A stretch of 46,777 bases of DNA from Saccoglossus kowalevskii. Taxonomy: Eukaryota; Hemichordata; Enteropneusta; Harrimaniidae. Made by a program: the position numbers and the translations under genes. The stretch is from assembly GCF_000003605.2 (NCBI RefSeq), contig NW_003149276.1, positions 96,789 to 143,565 of the forward strand. Direction: 5' to 3'. Every line of letters begins with the position of its first letter. Within the stretch, counting starts at the first letter, position 1. Below are positions 1-9,089 of this stretch, piece after piece. The notes under the pieces were generated by a model. It searched no databases. It worked only from the letters and a program-made list of their open reading frames with translations, and was not told where the DNA came from.

Positions 1-310
1 AATTTGATTTCCCTCAAAGACGTAATCTGTCACTTGATGAATAACATTTTTCATTTACACACTCTTTTTCGAGGGGGGTGCTCGGGTAAGCGCCCACCCC
101 TAAAAAATCGTGATTTTCTGAGTTGAGGCCCCTGGGCGCTAACGCGGTCGAGTACGGTAGTTATGCACGTAAGCGTCTTTTAACAATAAAAACAAACATG
201 GCTTCTCCCAGGGTTTGACTGGACCCCACAAAAACAAGTTTGCTAAATCTGTCCTAAACGTTTTTGGATGTCGGCATTCCCATGATTTATCCCTCGGAGG
301 AAAAGATGCA
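1..310. other. Non-coding lead-in, probably transposon-derived
   Basis: No exon is supported. The part from about 70 to 170 is much richer in G and C than the surroundings and has an inverted motif (GGGGTG near 76, CACCCC near 96), which looks like a fragment of an interspersed element. If the gene extends upstream, this is intron. Confidence 0.4.
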
Positions 311-460
311 TAATAATAAGGTTATTATGAGGATACTGCAAAGTATGCACTCAGACAGTACATAGTTGCACCAACCTTCACTGCGTCTCGGTCGATACTA
401 CGCTGTGCTGTCTTCATGCATACTTTGCAATATCCTTGTAATAAGCTCATAATATTATAA
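311..460. mobile_element. Palindromic MITE-like insertion before the first mini-exon
   Basis: The left arm (about 311-355, ending GCAAAGTATGCACTCAGACAG) is imperfectly complementary to the right arm (about 408-460, with CTGTCTTCATGCATACTTTG). The arms are about 45 bp around a roughly 52-bp loop. It carries no coding capacity. The right arm ends where the array-type intron tail (ATAATAAGTCTACTTATTTT) begins, so it sits within what should be the intron before mini-exon 1. Confidence 0.6.
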
Positions 461-480
461 TAAGTCTACTTATTTTGTAG

Positions 481-579
481 TAACTCCTGACGATCATACT
501 ACAGTCAATGTCGACACTAATGAAGCAACACTAAAAAGTAATCAAAAGAAGAATGTTCAAAGAGATGACACAGATGAAG
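481..579 (+). CDS. Mini-exon 1, long class, D subtype
   Basis: It has 99 bp, phase 1-1, with acceptor TATTTTGTAG and donor GTAGTA. It encodes V-TPDDHTTVNVDTNEATLK followed by the common tail SNQKKNVQRDDTDE. The following intron is 222 bp because of extra AT-rich sequence absent from the other introns. It is the first unit in the window and directly follows a palindromic insertion. Confidence 0.75.
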
Positions 580-801
580 GTAGTATTATCTTACTGTCTC
601 ATTTCACTCAATATTGAAAATACCTCCCTCTTATATAGTATTCATTTTATTTATTAATTTATTAACACATACTCACTCCCCCGAAGGAATGGCAATGGTT
701 ACAGATATTAAAAGTATACAGTATTAATACACTAAAAAGGGAGGAATAAAAACAAACTAATCTACAAAAACAGAATATTAATAAGTCTACTTATTTTGCA
801 G

Positions 802-900
802 CAACTACTAATTATCATACTACAGTCAACATCGGCACTAATGAAGCAACACTAAAAACTTACCAAAAGACAAATGTTCAAAGAGATGACACAGTTAAAG
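802..900 (+). CDS. Mini-exon 2, long class, N subtype
   Basis: It has 99 bp, phase 1-1, with acceptor TATTTTGCAG and donor AAAG|GTAACA. It starts A-TTNYHTTVNIGTNEATLK and its tail ends DDTVK instead of DDTDE. It belongs with mini-exons 4 and 5 to a subtype having TTNYH where others have TPDDH or TSDDH. Confidence 0.75.
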
Positions 901-986
901 GTAACATAATTTTACTCTCATTTCTCCCAATATTTAAAATACCTCCCTTGTATAGTATTATTATAATAAGTCTACTTATTTTGTAG

Positions 987-1064
987 TGACTTCTGATGAT
1001 CATACTACTGCAACACTAAAAAGTAACCAAAAGAAGAATGTTCAAAGAAATGACACAGATGAAG
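987..1064 (+). CDS. Mini-exon 3, short class
   Basis: It has 78 bp (26 codons), phase 1-1, with acceptor TTTTGTAG and donor GAAG|GTAATA. It reads V-TSDDHTTATLKSNQKKN and then a tail with QRNDTDE. Against the long class it lacks seven residues (21 bp) between HTT and ATLK, so the frame is kept. Confidence 0.75.
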
Positions 1065-1154
1065 GTAATATTATCTTACTATCTCATTTTACCCATTATT
1101 TGAAATACCTCTCTTTTATATAGTATTATTATAATATGTCTATTTATTTTGCAG

Positions 1155-1253
1155 CAACTACTAATTATCATACTACAGTCAACATCGGCACTAATGAAGC
1201 AACACTAAAAACTTCCAAAAAGCTGAGTCTCCACAAAGATGACACAGTTGAAG
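1155..1253 (+). CDS. Mini-exon 4, long class, N subtype, diverged tail
   Basis: It has 99 bp, phase 1-1, acceptor TTTTGCAG, donor GAAG|GTAATG. The start is A-TTNYHTTVNIGTNEATLK as in mini-exon 2. The tail is the most diverged in the array (TSKKLSLHKDDTVE), yet reading frame and length are kept, which suggests constraint on both. Confidence 0.72.
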
Positions 1254-1343
1254 GTAATGTCATATTATTTTAAATTCTGGATGAAATGAAATGTATCTCA
1301 CTCTCAATATATTAATATTATAATAAGTCTACTTATTTTGCAG

Positions 1344-1442
1344 TAACAACTAATTATCATACTACAGTCAACATCTACACTAATGAAGCAACACTAAAGA
1401 GTAATCAAACGACGAATGTTCAAAGAGATGACACAGATGAAG
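1344..1442 (+). CDS. Mini-exon 5, long class, N subtype
   Basis: It has 99 bp, phase 1-1, acceptor TTTTGCAG, donor GAAG|GTAATA. It reads V-TTNYHTTVNIYTNEATLK and then a tail with NQTTNVQRDDTDE, so it pairs an N-type head with the common D-type tail. That mosaic suggests recombination or gene conversion between units. Confidence 0.74.
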
Positions 1443-1530
1443 GTAATATTATCTTACTGTCTCATTTCACTCAATATTTAAAATACCTCTTTTGTATAGT
1501 ACTATTATAATAAGTCTACTTATTTTGTAG

Positions 1531-1608
1531 TGACTTCTGATGATTATACTACTGCAACACTAAAAAGTAACCAAAAGATGAATGTTCAAAGAGATGACAC
1601 AGATGAAG
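1531..1608 (+). CDS. Mini-exon 6, short class
   Basis: It has 78 bp, phase 1-1, acceptor TTTTGTAG, donor GAAG|GTAATA. It reads V-TSDDYTTATLKSNQKMN with the common tail. Exon and downstream intron are almost identical to unit 7, marking a recent duplication. Confidence 0.75.
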
Positions 1609-1696
1609 GTAATATTATCTTACTGTCTCATTTCACTCAATATTTAAAATACCTCTTTTGTATAGTACTATTATAATAAGTCTACTTATTTTGTAG

Positions 1697-1774
1697 TGAC
1701 TTCTGATGATTATACTACTGCAACACTAAAAAGTAACCAAAAGATGAATGTTCAAAGAGATGACACAGAAAAAG
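1697..1774 (+). CDS. Mini-exon 7, short class
   Basis: It has 78 bp, phase 1-1, acceptor TTTTGTAG, donor AAAG|GTAATA. It is nearly identical to mini-exon 6 but ends DDTEK instead of DDTDE. Its start lies exactly 166 bp from units 6 and 8. Confidence 0.75.
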
Positions 1775-1862
1775 GTAATATTATCTTACTCGCTCATTTT
1801 ACCCAATATTTAAAATACCTCCCTTGTATAGTATTATTATAATAAGTCTACTTATTTTGTAG

Positions 1863-1940
1863 TGACGTCTGATGATTATACTACTGCAACACTAAAAAGT
1901 AACCAAAAGAAGAATGTTCAAAGAGATGACACAGATGAAG
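1863..1940 (+). CDS. Mini-exon 8, short class
   Basis: It has 78 bp, phase 1-1, acceptor TTTTGTAG, donor GAAG|GTAATA. It reads V-TSDDYTTATLKSNQKKN with the common tail ending DDTDE. It is the third of three consecutive 166-bp units (6, 7, 8). Confidence 0.75.
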
Positions 1941-2028
1941 GTAATATTATCTTACTGTCTCATTTCACTCAATATTTAAAATACCTCTTTTGTATAGTAC
2001 TATTATAATAAGTCTACTTATTTTGTAG

Positions 2029-2127
2029 TGACTTCTGATGATCATACTACAGTCAATGTCGACACTAATGAAGCAACACTAAAAAGTAACCAAAAGAAGA
2101 ATGTTCAAAGAGATGACACAGATGAAG
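2029..2127 (+). CDS. Mini-exon 9, long class, D subtype
   Basis: It has 99 bp, phase 1-1, acceptor TTTTGTAG, donor GAAG|GTAATA. It reads V-TSDDHTTVNVDTNEATLK with the common tail. It is closest to mini-exon 1, although eight units apart and surrounded by short-class units. Confidence 0.75.
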
Positions 2128-2215
2128 GTAATATTATTTTACTGTCTCATTTCACTCAATATTTAAAATACCTCTCTTGTATAGTATTATTATAATAAGT
2201 CTACTTATTTTGTAG

Positions 2216-2293
2216 TAACTCCCGATGATCATACTACTGCAACACTAAAAAGTAACCAAAAGATGAATGTTCAAAGAGATGACACAGATGAAG
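2216..2293 (+). CDS. Mini-exon 10, short class
   Basis: It has 78 bp, phase 1-1, acceptor TTTTGTAG, donor GAAG|GTAATA. It starts V-TPDDHTTATLK, combining the TPDDH head of mini-exon 1 with the short-class deletion, another sign of mosaic exchange. Confidence 0.75.
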
Positions 2294-2383
2294 GTAATAT
2301 TATCTTATTTTCGTTCATTTTACCCAATATTTAAAATACCTCCCTTGTATAGTATTATTATAATAAGTCTACTTATTTTGTAG

Positions 2384-2461
2384 TGACTTCTGATGATCAT
2401 ACTACTGCAACACTAAAAAGTAACCAAAAGAAGAATGTTCAAAGAGATGACACAGATGAAG
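2384..2461 (+). CDS. Mini-exon 11, short class, last of the array
   Basis: It has 78 bp, phase 1-1, acceptor TTTTGTAG, donor GAAG|GTAATA. It reads V-TSDDHTTATLKSNQKKN with the common tail. The intron resembles array introns for about 20 bp and then diverges into unrelated sequence. The next recognised exon is the first DED half-exon at 6795, also phase 1. Confidence 0.75.
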
Positions 2462-2984
2462 GTAATATTATCTTACTATCTCCCAAGAGATGATATATGG
2501 CTCCATGGCATATTCTCCCTCATATTACACTTAATTTCCCCCACAAAACTATGCATTACATGAGGAACATGCATGTGTCACTACAAGTACTGCCACTATT
2601 TAGATATAGTCAGATATTGTCTAACCTAACACCAAGGGTGTCATGGGGAGGACTGCAATACGTAAAAATCAAGTCTTCGATTTTTAGTAGTGCACTTCGA
2701 AGCTGAGTAGTTTTTGATTCTTTTGTTTGAAGAACACAATAGGAGTTTTTGGAGTGTATGTAGGTTTGTACATTGTGTATTTCTGTTCAACTGACATGAA
2801 CCGCACATCAAATTTTGTACCTAGGTGCTCCTCTGGGGAAAATTTATAAATTTGAGTAAAAATCTGTTCATATCAATTAACTAATTTACACAATAATTAT
2901 TGCACTTCTTTCATGTTGTGAATATTAGTCACCTTTCTCTGATTTGTTCATTTCGTGATGATTTTTCTAATTTTGATGAATATT
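2462..2984. other. Intron, nothing recognised
   Basis: This begins the intron between the mini-exon array and the first DED exon. It is AT-rich unique-looking sequence with no exon-like segment having splice signals and a conserved domain. A 69-codon open frame at 2497-2706 has no features of a protein. Confidence 0.5.
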
Positions 2985-3420
2985 TGTGTCATTAGCTCTC
3001 ATCCTAGATAACAGAGCGGAGCTGTTCATATAGATGATTGTCCGCTGTCGTCCATTAACAATTGCATTTCTTCTTGAATAAACTTACAGCTCAATTGCTT
3101 TGTTACTTCGTATGTTATATTTGTTCATTTCCTGACAACATCGTCAATTCTCTAATATTTATAAATATATTTGTCATTTTAGGTAAAAATGCTATTTTCA
3201 ACTTTTTTGTTTTGTCTTGTGGGTGTGCGTTGCTTGACTTGGCTACCACAATGTTCTTGTGGGACTGAAAAGCTATTTTTTCCATCAGGTCTCTTGTTTT
3301 TATATGCAATTTTAGTTTTTGTTTCACTCTGCCCATGTTTGATATCAAACAAAATGGAAAGGTAACCCATACATTGTGCCGATTTTTATATTGCAAACCA
3401 GACTAGTAAATGTATTACAT
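2985..3420 (+). repeat. Dispersed intronic repeat R1, copy a
   Basis: It starts with ACAGAGCGGAGCTGTTCATA, has CTTCTTGAATAA and AATTGCTTTG-type motifs inside, and ends with a segment containing TTGGCTACCACAATGTTC followed by CATCAGGTCTCTTG. The same ordered modules recur at 17960 and 23740, which defines a family of roughly 315-470 bp. It has no coding capacity and looks like a non-autonomous element of unknown class. Confidence 0.6.
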
Positions 3421-3439
3421 GCATGTTAAATGATATTGA

Positions 3440-3965
3440 CTTTGAGTTGCGTATATGCCTACCACAGGGACTGTGATGTTCTGGGATAATGCTCAGACCT
3501 GATTTTTGGTTGAAATCCATGCACATGAATAACCTTATTTGCATATTAATTAGCCAATTTTACACATTTCCACTTGTTTCTTATGTACCACTAAACATAT
3601 TTCAACGAAACTTGGTACATGTATAGGACAATACTCAGACCTGATAAGTTTTTGGTTGAAATATGTACATTTTAATTACCTAATTTGGACATTAATTAGT
3701 TAATTTGAAGCATTTTTATTTGTTTCTCATCTTTCATTCTACAGGTTTCAATGAAATATGCTCTGGGATAATGCACATATCTGATTAGTTTTTGGTTGCA
3801 ACTTTGAATATTAATCACCTAATTTGCATATTAAGTAGCCAATTCAGGCATTTTCACTTATTATTCATGCACCGTTTAACATATTTCAATAACACTTGGT
3901 ACATAGATGCTCTGAGGCAATGCTCAAACCTAATGTTTTAGATGGAAATCAAGAAATTATCAATT
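3440..3965 (+). repeat. Tandem repeat family R2, copy a
   Basis: Three to four diverged units of about 140 bp are repeated. Each contains variants of TTAATTACCTAATTTGCATA, ATTTCAATGAAACTTGGTAC, a GATGCTCTGGGACAATGC-type segment and ACCTGATTAGTTTTTGGTTG. The same units occur at 21225-22060, 28090-28400 and 32550-32840. It is non-coding. Confidence 0.6.
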
Positions 3966-3971
3966 TCCATA

Positions 3972-4218
3972 TCACATCCTAGGTACAGTGGGTTGGTCCT
4001 CGAGGTGGTTCACAAAACTGGTGAATACATCTTTTAGTGCGAGTAAATCTTGGCCTCTGTTCCCAAAGACACTTGATAGCTTGTCACTAAAGTACGTTGC
4101 TTCTATAGTAATTACTGATGAATCCTTGAAATTCTTTTTTCCTGTCAATGGTTGAAAGTGCAAGTCAGCCAATATCTCGTAAGCAGTAGTGATAATGTTT
4201 GGAGCAGTGATGATTGTA
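3972..4218 (-). pseudogene. Coding-like fragment of unknown origin
   Basis: Reading from about 4218 down to the stop at 3972, the minus strand stays open for about 80 codons with balanced, protein-like composition. It includes AYEILADLHFQPLTGKK and SDKLSSVFGNRGQDLLALKD. No ATG lies at a sensible start, an in-frame stop lies just upstream, and no convincing acceptor was found, so it is more likely a piece of a mobile element or processed copy than a nested gene. I do not recognise the family. Confidence 0.3.
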
Positions 4219-4521
4219 TGTGGAAATCATGGTAATGTTTAGCCACAATCAGTTTGTTATCAGTGATAAATATGTGGGGGTAAATCGCTGTGATCTTTTA
4301 TGATATCCAAATAGATCGCTGGGAAACAACAATCTTTGATGCATCACCATGTAGCAGGGATCGCGTAAACCCTATTCTGTCTTCTGGACCCCCAATATTA
4401 GATTTATTTATTAAAGGGTTACAAATCAGATATTAGTAAAGAAAAATAACTACATAAAAAGTAAAGAAACACATAGCATAATGAAAAAGAAAATGATAAA
4501 AATTTGCATACAAGGAATGTA

Positions 4522-4794
4522 TTACTGGCTTAGTTTATGTAGGTGCTGCTGTCTTGTATTAAAATAGTTTTTTAAATATTGCGCTAAAGGAATAGACATT
4601 TTCTCGTCACTTAGTAATGATACGAATTTATTTTCATTACTAACTTTTTCAAAATTTGGTATACATTTATTAGCTACAATGTAAAGTTTTAATCTTATTT
4701 CATTGTAATGAAGACAATTTATGACAAGATGTTGTTCATCTTCAACATGGTCGTTGTCGCACATATTGCAGACTCTGTCTTTAAAATCAATCAT
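4522..4794 (-). pseudogene. LINE C-terminal zinc-knuckle-like fragment
   Basis: Ninety open codons contain RVCNMCDNDHVEDEQHLVIN followed by C, a C-x2-C-x9-H-x4-C pattern common at the C terminus of non-LTR polymerases. The rest (LCLHYNEIR-like text and a Leu-rich tail) also fits. It is the 3' end of the LINE copy, followed by about 130 bp of untranslated sequence to about 4390. Confidence 0.7.
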
Positions 4795-5302
4795 GTATGC
4801 CGCCCTGTTTCAATTTTCAGACCAAGTCTAAATTTTGTTAAGGATTTTTGCGAAGTTCTCTGTTTTTATAATAATAGTTTTCTTGTTCTATTTTGGTTTT
4901 AACAAATTGTGTAGGTTCTTAGTTTATTTTTAGAATTTGATTTTTTCCTGTTGTCATTATTTATTTCATTTTTCCACTCAGTTGTAAATTCCTCTTTTAA
5001 TTTCTCATCAATTGTTTTTAATTTTGATAATGAGATAATATTTGTTTCATTTAAAAGATAAGAATGGTTTATATTTTTTAATATCAAATCAAGTTTTTTA
5101 AACCATTTACTTTTAATAATTTTGTTGACATAGTATACTTCTCGAAGTAGAGTATTTGTGCAATATGATTGGCATAATTTATCATTTGTTTCTTAATAAA
5201 AGAGTCAAGAGGTAATTTTCCTAATTCACACTATATTGCCATGATTGGTGTATTTTTTGAGATACCAAGAATGATACAGATAGTATGTAAGCTGGACATC
5301 CT

Positions 5303-5551
5303 CTACAATTGATTTTGTAGAATTTTCTTCTCCCCAAATATCACTCCCATACACAATAACTGGTCTGATAAGTTTATCAAATAGTGACAGTAGTATGGAC
5401 ATGTCCAGATAAGACTCATAATTAAGCCAAGATAATTGAAATCTTTAACTATATTAATTTCTTTTCCTTCATAAAAGAATATTTCCTTGTTAAGGAGTCT
5501 GTTACATTTATTGAATATCATCATTTTTGTTTTATTTGTGTTGACAGACAA
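5303..5551 (-). pseudogene. LINE polymerase thumb-region fragment
   Basis: The segment SVNTNKTKMMIFNK, then YEGKEINIVKDFNYLGL, matches the stretch after the YADD box in non-LTR reverse transcriptases, where the Lys-Thr-Lys and F-x-Y-L-G motifs are usual. After the FNYLG box the frame is probably shifted, since the remaining residues look unlike the family. Confidence 0.65.
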
Positions 5552-5614
5552 CTACCATTTTGATGTGTAGGCTGTTAGTTTATCCAAACAGTTTTGTAAT
5601 ACCTTTTTGGATTT

Positions 5615-5845
5615 TTAAATAATCACAATATCATCTGCATAAAAAAGGCAATTAATGGGTGTGTTGTGTAACAGTGTAGGGTCACAATGATCATTATCAA
5701 AAATATCAGGCAGGTCATTAATAATTAAATTAAACAGACTTGGGCTAAGGTTGCATCCTTGTTTTACTCCGATATTTGAACAAACATCACCATACATATC
5801 TTTTATAATTTTGTACATATTATCGTTTACACCATTTTTCAACAA
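5615..5845 (-). pseudogene. LINE reverse transcriptase fragment with YADD
   Basis: This open 76-codon piece covers the finger/palm part of a non-LTR reverse transcriptase. It contains GVKQGCNLSPSLFNL (template-grip region), INDLPDIF, and ends at CLFYADDIVII, whose two Asp bind the catalytic metals. The frame continues upstream without an ATG for about 20 codons (FVDLKNAFDSVW). The stop after IVII is a break, not the natural end. Confidence 0.8.
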
Positions 5846-6115
5846 TTTATAAAAAAGACCTTCAAGCCAAACACTATCAAAGGCGTTTTTTAGGTCTACA
5901 AAGCAGGCCTAAATTTTATTGGATGTTTTTGATTTATTTTTATCATCCGCCTGATGGATGATCTTCTTGTCCTGATGGAAGTATTTATTGATAATAGTTT
6001 TCAGGATAAACAGATTGTCTGTTGTTCGACAGTCTTTCCTGAATCCAAATTGTTTATTCTAGAGGATATTATATTTGATTATATTATTTATTAGAGAGGG
6101 ACACCTATTTTATTA

Positions 6116-6794
6116 TAAGAAGGGGTCCCATAAATAAAAGAATCTACAGAATATATTGTTAATTTTCCTTAGTTTTCCCATCAGAACTCGCTACACTGAA
6201 ATGCTGACGTATTCTCTATGAAGTAGTATGTAGACAAAGTCGTTTTCTTTCACTTTATTTTTAGAGCAATGCATTACTGAGAGATACAAGACTTGTTATG
6301 ATTTTGAGATACTTTACTTTAATATAGTATACCCCGCCTCACCATTTGTGGGAAAAGCATCATCAAAGTTTTCTTGAATTACATTTACTCATTTACTAAA
6401 CTTTGTTTTCACGCATTATTGAGCTGCAAATTGATATTTTTTTCTCAATATAAACATTGGCATTTTTCAGTAAACTAACCATAAACAACCATAATCCTAG
6501 ACAGCATTTACCTATATGTGAACTTTTACAAAATGGCATCTGATGACGTTGTGTTAAAGAACAAGAAACAAGTTGTACAATTTCTCGCCCAATCTCACTT
6601 GCTGCTTACAATCTCTTTGCCACTTACAATGTATTTCCTTGCTTCTCGGACCGGTTCTCTTTTTAACATAATCACCTATCTTATATTTGTAATTATAAAA
6701 TATATCTTTCTCATTACAGATCCCCTAATGACCTACTAAACTTGTGTTTGTGGTACCCTAAAAATATGTGTTATTATTTATGTTTATTTTGCAG
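6116..6794. other. Intron 5' of the first DED exon, nothing recognised
   Basis: The sequence is AT-rich with no repeat I could match elsewhere in the window. An open frame at 6518-6739 is hydrophobic and low in complexity and lacks splice or start context. The stretch ends with the tract TTATTTATGTTTATTTTGCAG-like acceptor (last bases 6785-6794). Confidence 0.45.
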
Positions 6795-6899
6795 TGTCTT
6801 ATACTAACTCAACTTTTGAAGACAGAAGTACAAATAATATGATAGCATATGCAGAGTTCAACCAAATGCTCTGTGATATTTCTGATCAAATTGATGATG
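6795..6899 (+). CDS. DED-like domain 1, exon A (helix 1)
   Basis: This exon has 105 bp, phase 1-1, acceptor TTTATTTTGCAG and donor GATG|GTAAGG. It encodes about 20 residues of linker and then AEFNQMLCDISDQIDD, which lines up with helix 1 of death effector domains such as FADD (F-x2-hydrophobic-L pattern at the N terminus). The partner exon B at 8889 supplies helices 2-6. Parallel exons with LLCDISDEINDG (11400) and MIWTISTEINKG (17779) end at the same domain position and in the same phase. Assignment to the DED fold is by pattern only. Confidence 0.75.
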
Positions 6900-8888
6900 G
6901 TAAGGCATACACTTCTTAGTCCCAGCAGTCCGAAAACAAGGATTTATGGATTGATCGAGTTTTGTGTTTGTGGTCTGTGTTTCTCACATGCTTGGATCGA
7001 TTAAGTTCAAACTGTATTCAAACACAGGACATTATATTTGACATATACACATGCATTTGTTTCATAATTTGATTTGAGATGGCCTAATGGCAGCCATTTT
7101 AAGGTATCAAAGTAACACATTTCACCATTCTGGAATCAGATCTTAGTTCTACATGGACAGATTCTGTTCAAACTTGGTACATACATTGAACTTCATGAAA
7201 TTTTTAAATGAGGCGGTGAATACTGAGCTAAAATTGAGGAAATTTGAGACAAGTGCGAGTACAAGCACATTTTGGAATGCTTTAGAAGGAAAAAAAACGT
7301 CTGAGGGGCATAGTTCAAAATAATACACGCGAGAACTGTGAAATCCAAAATGGCTGGCAGTAATCAAGTAGAGCCCATGATTCATACTACCAGCTCAATT
7401 GCTTTGATCCTTGGTTCTTAAATACCATGGGTGTACTCTATCAGAGCTGTTCAGTTTGTGACATTTTTAGCTCCGCTGTCATCGCAGATGACCCAGCAGA
7501 GCTGTTGGTATGAGGGTCTCTCCGGTGTCGTCCGTCCTACGTTCCACGTTCCAAGTTTTCTTTTAAGTGACTTCTTCTTCAAAAGTACTTGACCATTCAT
7601 TACATTCATATTTGTACCAAAGGTACTGTCATATTTGTTAAATTTGTGTCAAAATATGCAAACTTCGATTTTTAGTGAATATGTTTTGTCATTTTTGGTA
7701 CAAAATATTATTTTCGACATCTAGTCCTAAAGCGTAAGTCAAGTTGCTTTCATATTTGCAGCAAGGATACGTGGGGTGGTCCTTCGTCAGATTTGTCAAA
7801 TTTGTGTCAAAATTTGCAAATTTGGAATTTTAATGAATATTTTTGTCATTTTTGGTAAAAAATGTTACTTTCGAAAACTAGTCCTAAATCGTAAGTCCAA
7901 TTGCTTTCATATTTGCAGCAAGGAACACTAGAAAAGTTCATAATTGCAACTGCAAGCAACTCAAGTGCAATGTTCTCTAATAGACTGACTATGAATATTA
8001 CAACCACAGTGTCACTTTACTGATTCTTGTTCCATGATAATGAAGACAGCGGAGCTATTTCGACCCTCAGCTCGCTTGTATTTCTCACTCTCTCTATTTT
8101 CACTGAAATATCTTCGTTAAAAAATTATCGCAATTGCATTGATACTTGGTATGTAGGGTCGATGAGATTTATAATAATTATATTTTCCATAGCAACAACC
8201 GGAGAAACTATTATGGATATATGGCAACAATCTTGTGGGAACATGAATTACCTTGCTAAATATTTAATATCGCATCACACAGAACATTATCAACTGTTGA
8301 GAGTAATACACTTCACCAAAACAGCTGAGCTACTTCACCTGTTAGCTTGAAAACTGACAATTTAATTTTTTTGATACTTATATTTACTCGTTATTTCTCT
8401 ATTCTTAGTGCATATTTTTGGTAAAAAAATAATGTTGTTGTCTAACTAATTGTCCTATTGCCTTGACACTTAAATTGTTGGTGTCTTGGGTGGGTGATGA
8501 TGACGTTCTGTTTTTTTCAATCCAATTCAAGACGGCTAACTGGCAGCCATTAACCATATCGCTATTCCAAATCATTGTACCTTGTGAGCGAGTTATGACC
8601 GAATCAAACTTATTTCTACCAATTATAAAGCATGCCTGCTCCCAACAATGCACTATAATTTAGAATTACAATATATGTACATTTTGCCATCTTAGATATT
8701 AGAGACACGCAGATGTCATGTTTATTTCAAATATTATAACACACCATACGATTATTGTACTCTTATATGTAAAAACAAATAATTGTCATTGTTCTGAACT
8801 CAGTTTTAAAACAGGTGTGATTTTTATTCACCTGTCATTTTGACTTAGTGCATATTTGTATATAATTCTATCCTTATTTATTTCATAG
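6900..8888. other. Intron splitting DED 1
   Basis: It holds an R1-like stretch at 7465-7935, described separately, and otherwise AT-rich sequence with no exon. Part of 7080-7385 resembles the R4 family (AAAATGGCTGGCAG near 7345). The 107-codon open frame at 8027-8350 has no recognisable domain and no splice context. Confidence 0.5.
7465..7935 (+). repeat. Dispersed repeat R1, copy b
   Basis: It starts near AGCTCCGCTGTCATCGCAGA and contains two tandem modules of about 170-180 bp. Each has TTTGTCAAATTTGTGTCAAA-type text, TTTTGTCATTTTTGGTA and TTGCTTTCATATTTGCAGCA. The modules are more diverged from copy a than copies f and g are. Confidence 0.5.
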
Positions 8889-9089
8889 AAACATTGAAGA
8901 CTTTGAAAGAACGGTGTGGTGATAATATACCAGCAGCTATGAAAAAAGAGGCAAAGAATGCGTATGACATATTTATATTGCTATACAAACATGGGCATAT
9001 TGGACTTGAAAAAACCAAATATTTGGAAAGTCTACTGAATGATATTGGCAGAGCAAAATTGTCGGATTTTGTGAAAAAGGTCCAAAAAG
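8889..9089 (+). CDS. DED-like domain 1, exon B (helices 2-6)
   Basis: This exon has 201 bp, phase 1-1, acceptor TTATTTCATAG and donor AAAG|GTGTGT. It starts ETLKTLKERCGDNIP and contains AYDIFILLYKHGHIGLEKTK and YLESLLNDIGRAKLSDFVKK. This follows the DED pattern of FADD and caspase-8: D-L-F-x-x-L then L-x-x-L-L-x-x-hydrophobic and a final charged helix. The usual R-x-D-L motif reads R-A-K-L here, so the Asp of the charge triad is replaced. The intron before it is 2.0 kb. The likely role, by analogy, is homotypic interaction with other DED proteins. Partner unknown. Confidence 0.78.

Larger units (their letters stand above)
481..2461 (+). repeat. Tandem array of 11 duplicated mini-exons (composite gene, 5' part in window)
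   Basis: Eleven homologous exon-like units follow one another at 166-189 bp spacing (321 bp between the first two because intron 1 carries an insertion). Each has a tract ending TTTTGTAG or TTTTGCAG, an open segment of exactly 99 or 78 bp, and a donor, nearly always of the form AAG|GTAATA. Every unit starts after one base of a codon and ends with one base (phase 1-1), so any number can be joined in frame. Five long units encode 33 residues and six short units 26, Thr/Asp/Asn/Lys-rich with a shared core such as ATLKSNQKKNVQRDDTDE. Introns are 74-99 bp (222 bp for intron 1) and are also conserved, so the duplicated unit is exon plus intron. Exon identity is inferred from splice signals and frame conservation. 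The product segment resembles no domain I know and looks like a hydrophilic, probably disordered, repeat linker. The array stops sharply after 2461. Confidence 0.8.
4390..6115 (-). mobile_element. 5'-truncated LINE (non-LTR retrotransposon) remnant
   Basis: On the minus strand this has the second half of a LINE polymerase. From 5' to 3': FRKDCRTTDNLF (about 6050), FVDLKNAFDSVW (about 5905-5870), GVKQGCNLSPSLFNLIINDL and CLFYADDIVII with the YADD catalytic motif (5845-5615), a segment with NKTKMMIFNK and FNYLG (5551-5400), and a C-terminal CCHC-type motif, C-x2-C-x9-H-x4-C (4794-4522). Stops and frameshifts break it at several points and the endonuclease half is missing. The clade is unresolved. 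It lies in an intron, antisense to the gene. Confidence 0.85.

Noticed and set aside
481-2461. Regular short repeats resembling a CRISPR array
   Set aside because: Units are 166-189 bp with splice signals and open frames, there are no unique spacers or cas genes, and the sequence is animal-like.
6518-6739. 73-codon frame near the DED 1 exon as a possible start exon
   Set aside because: It ends in stop codons before the acceptor at 6794 and is out of a sensible splice arrangement. The DED exon is entered in phase 1 from upstream.
8027-8350. 107-codon plus-strand open frame in the DED 1 intron
   Set aside because: It has no conserved pattern, no acceptor or donor in frame, and overlaps R1-like start text (GACAGCGGAGCTATTT).
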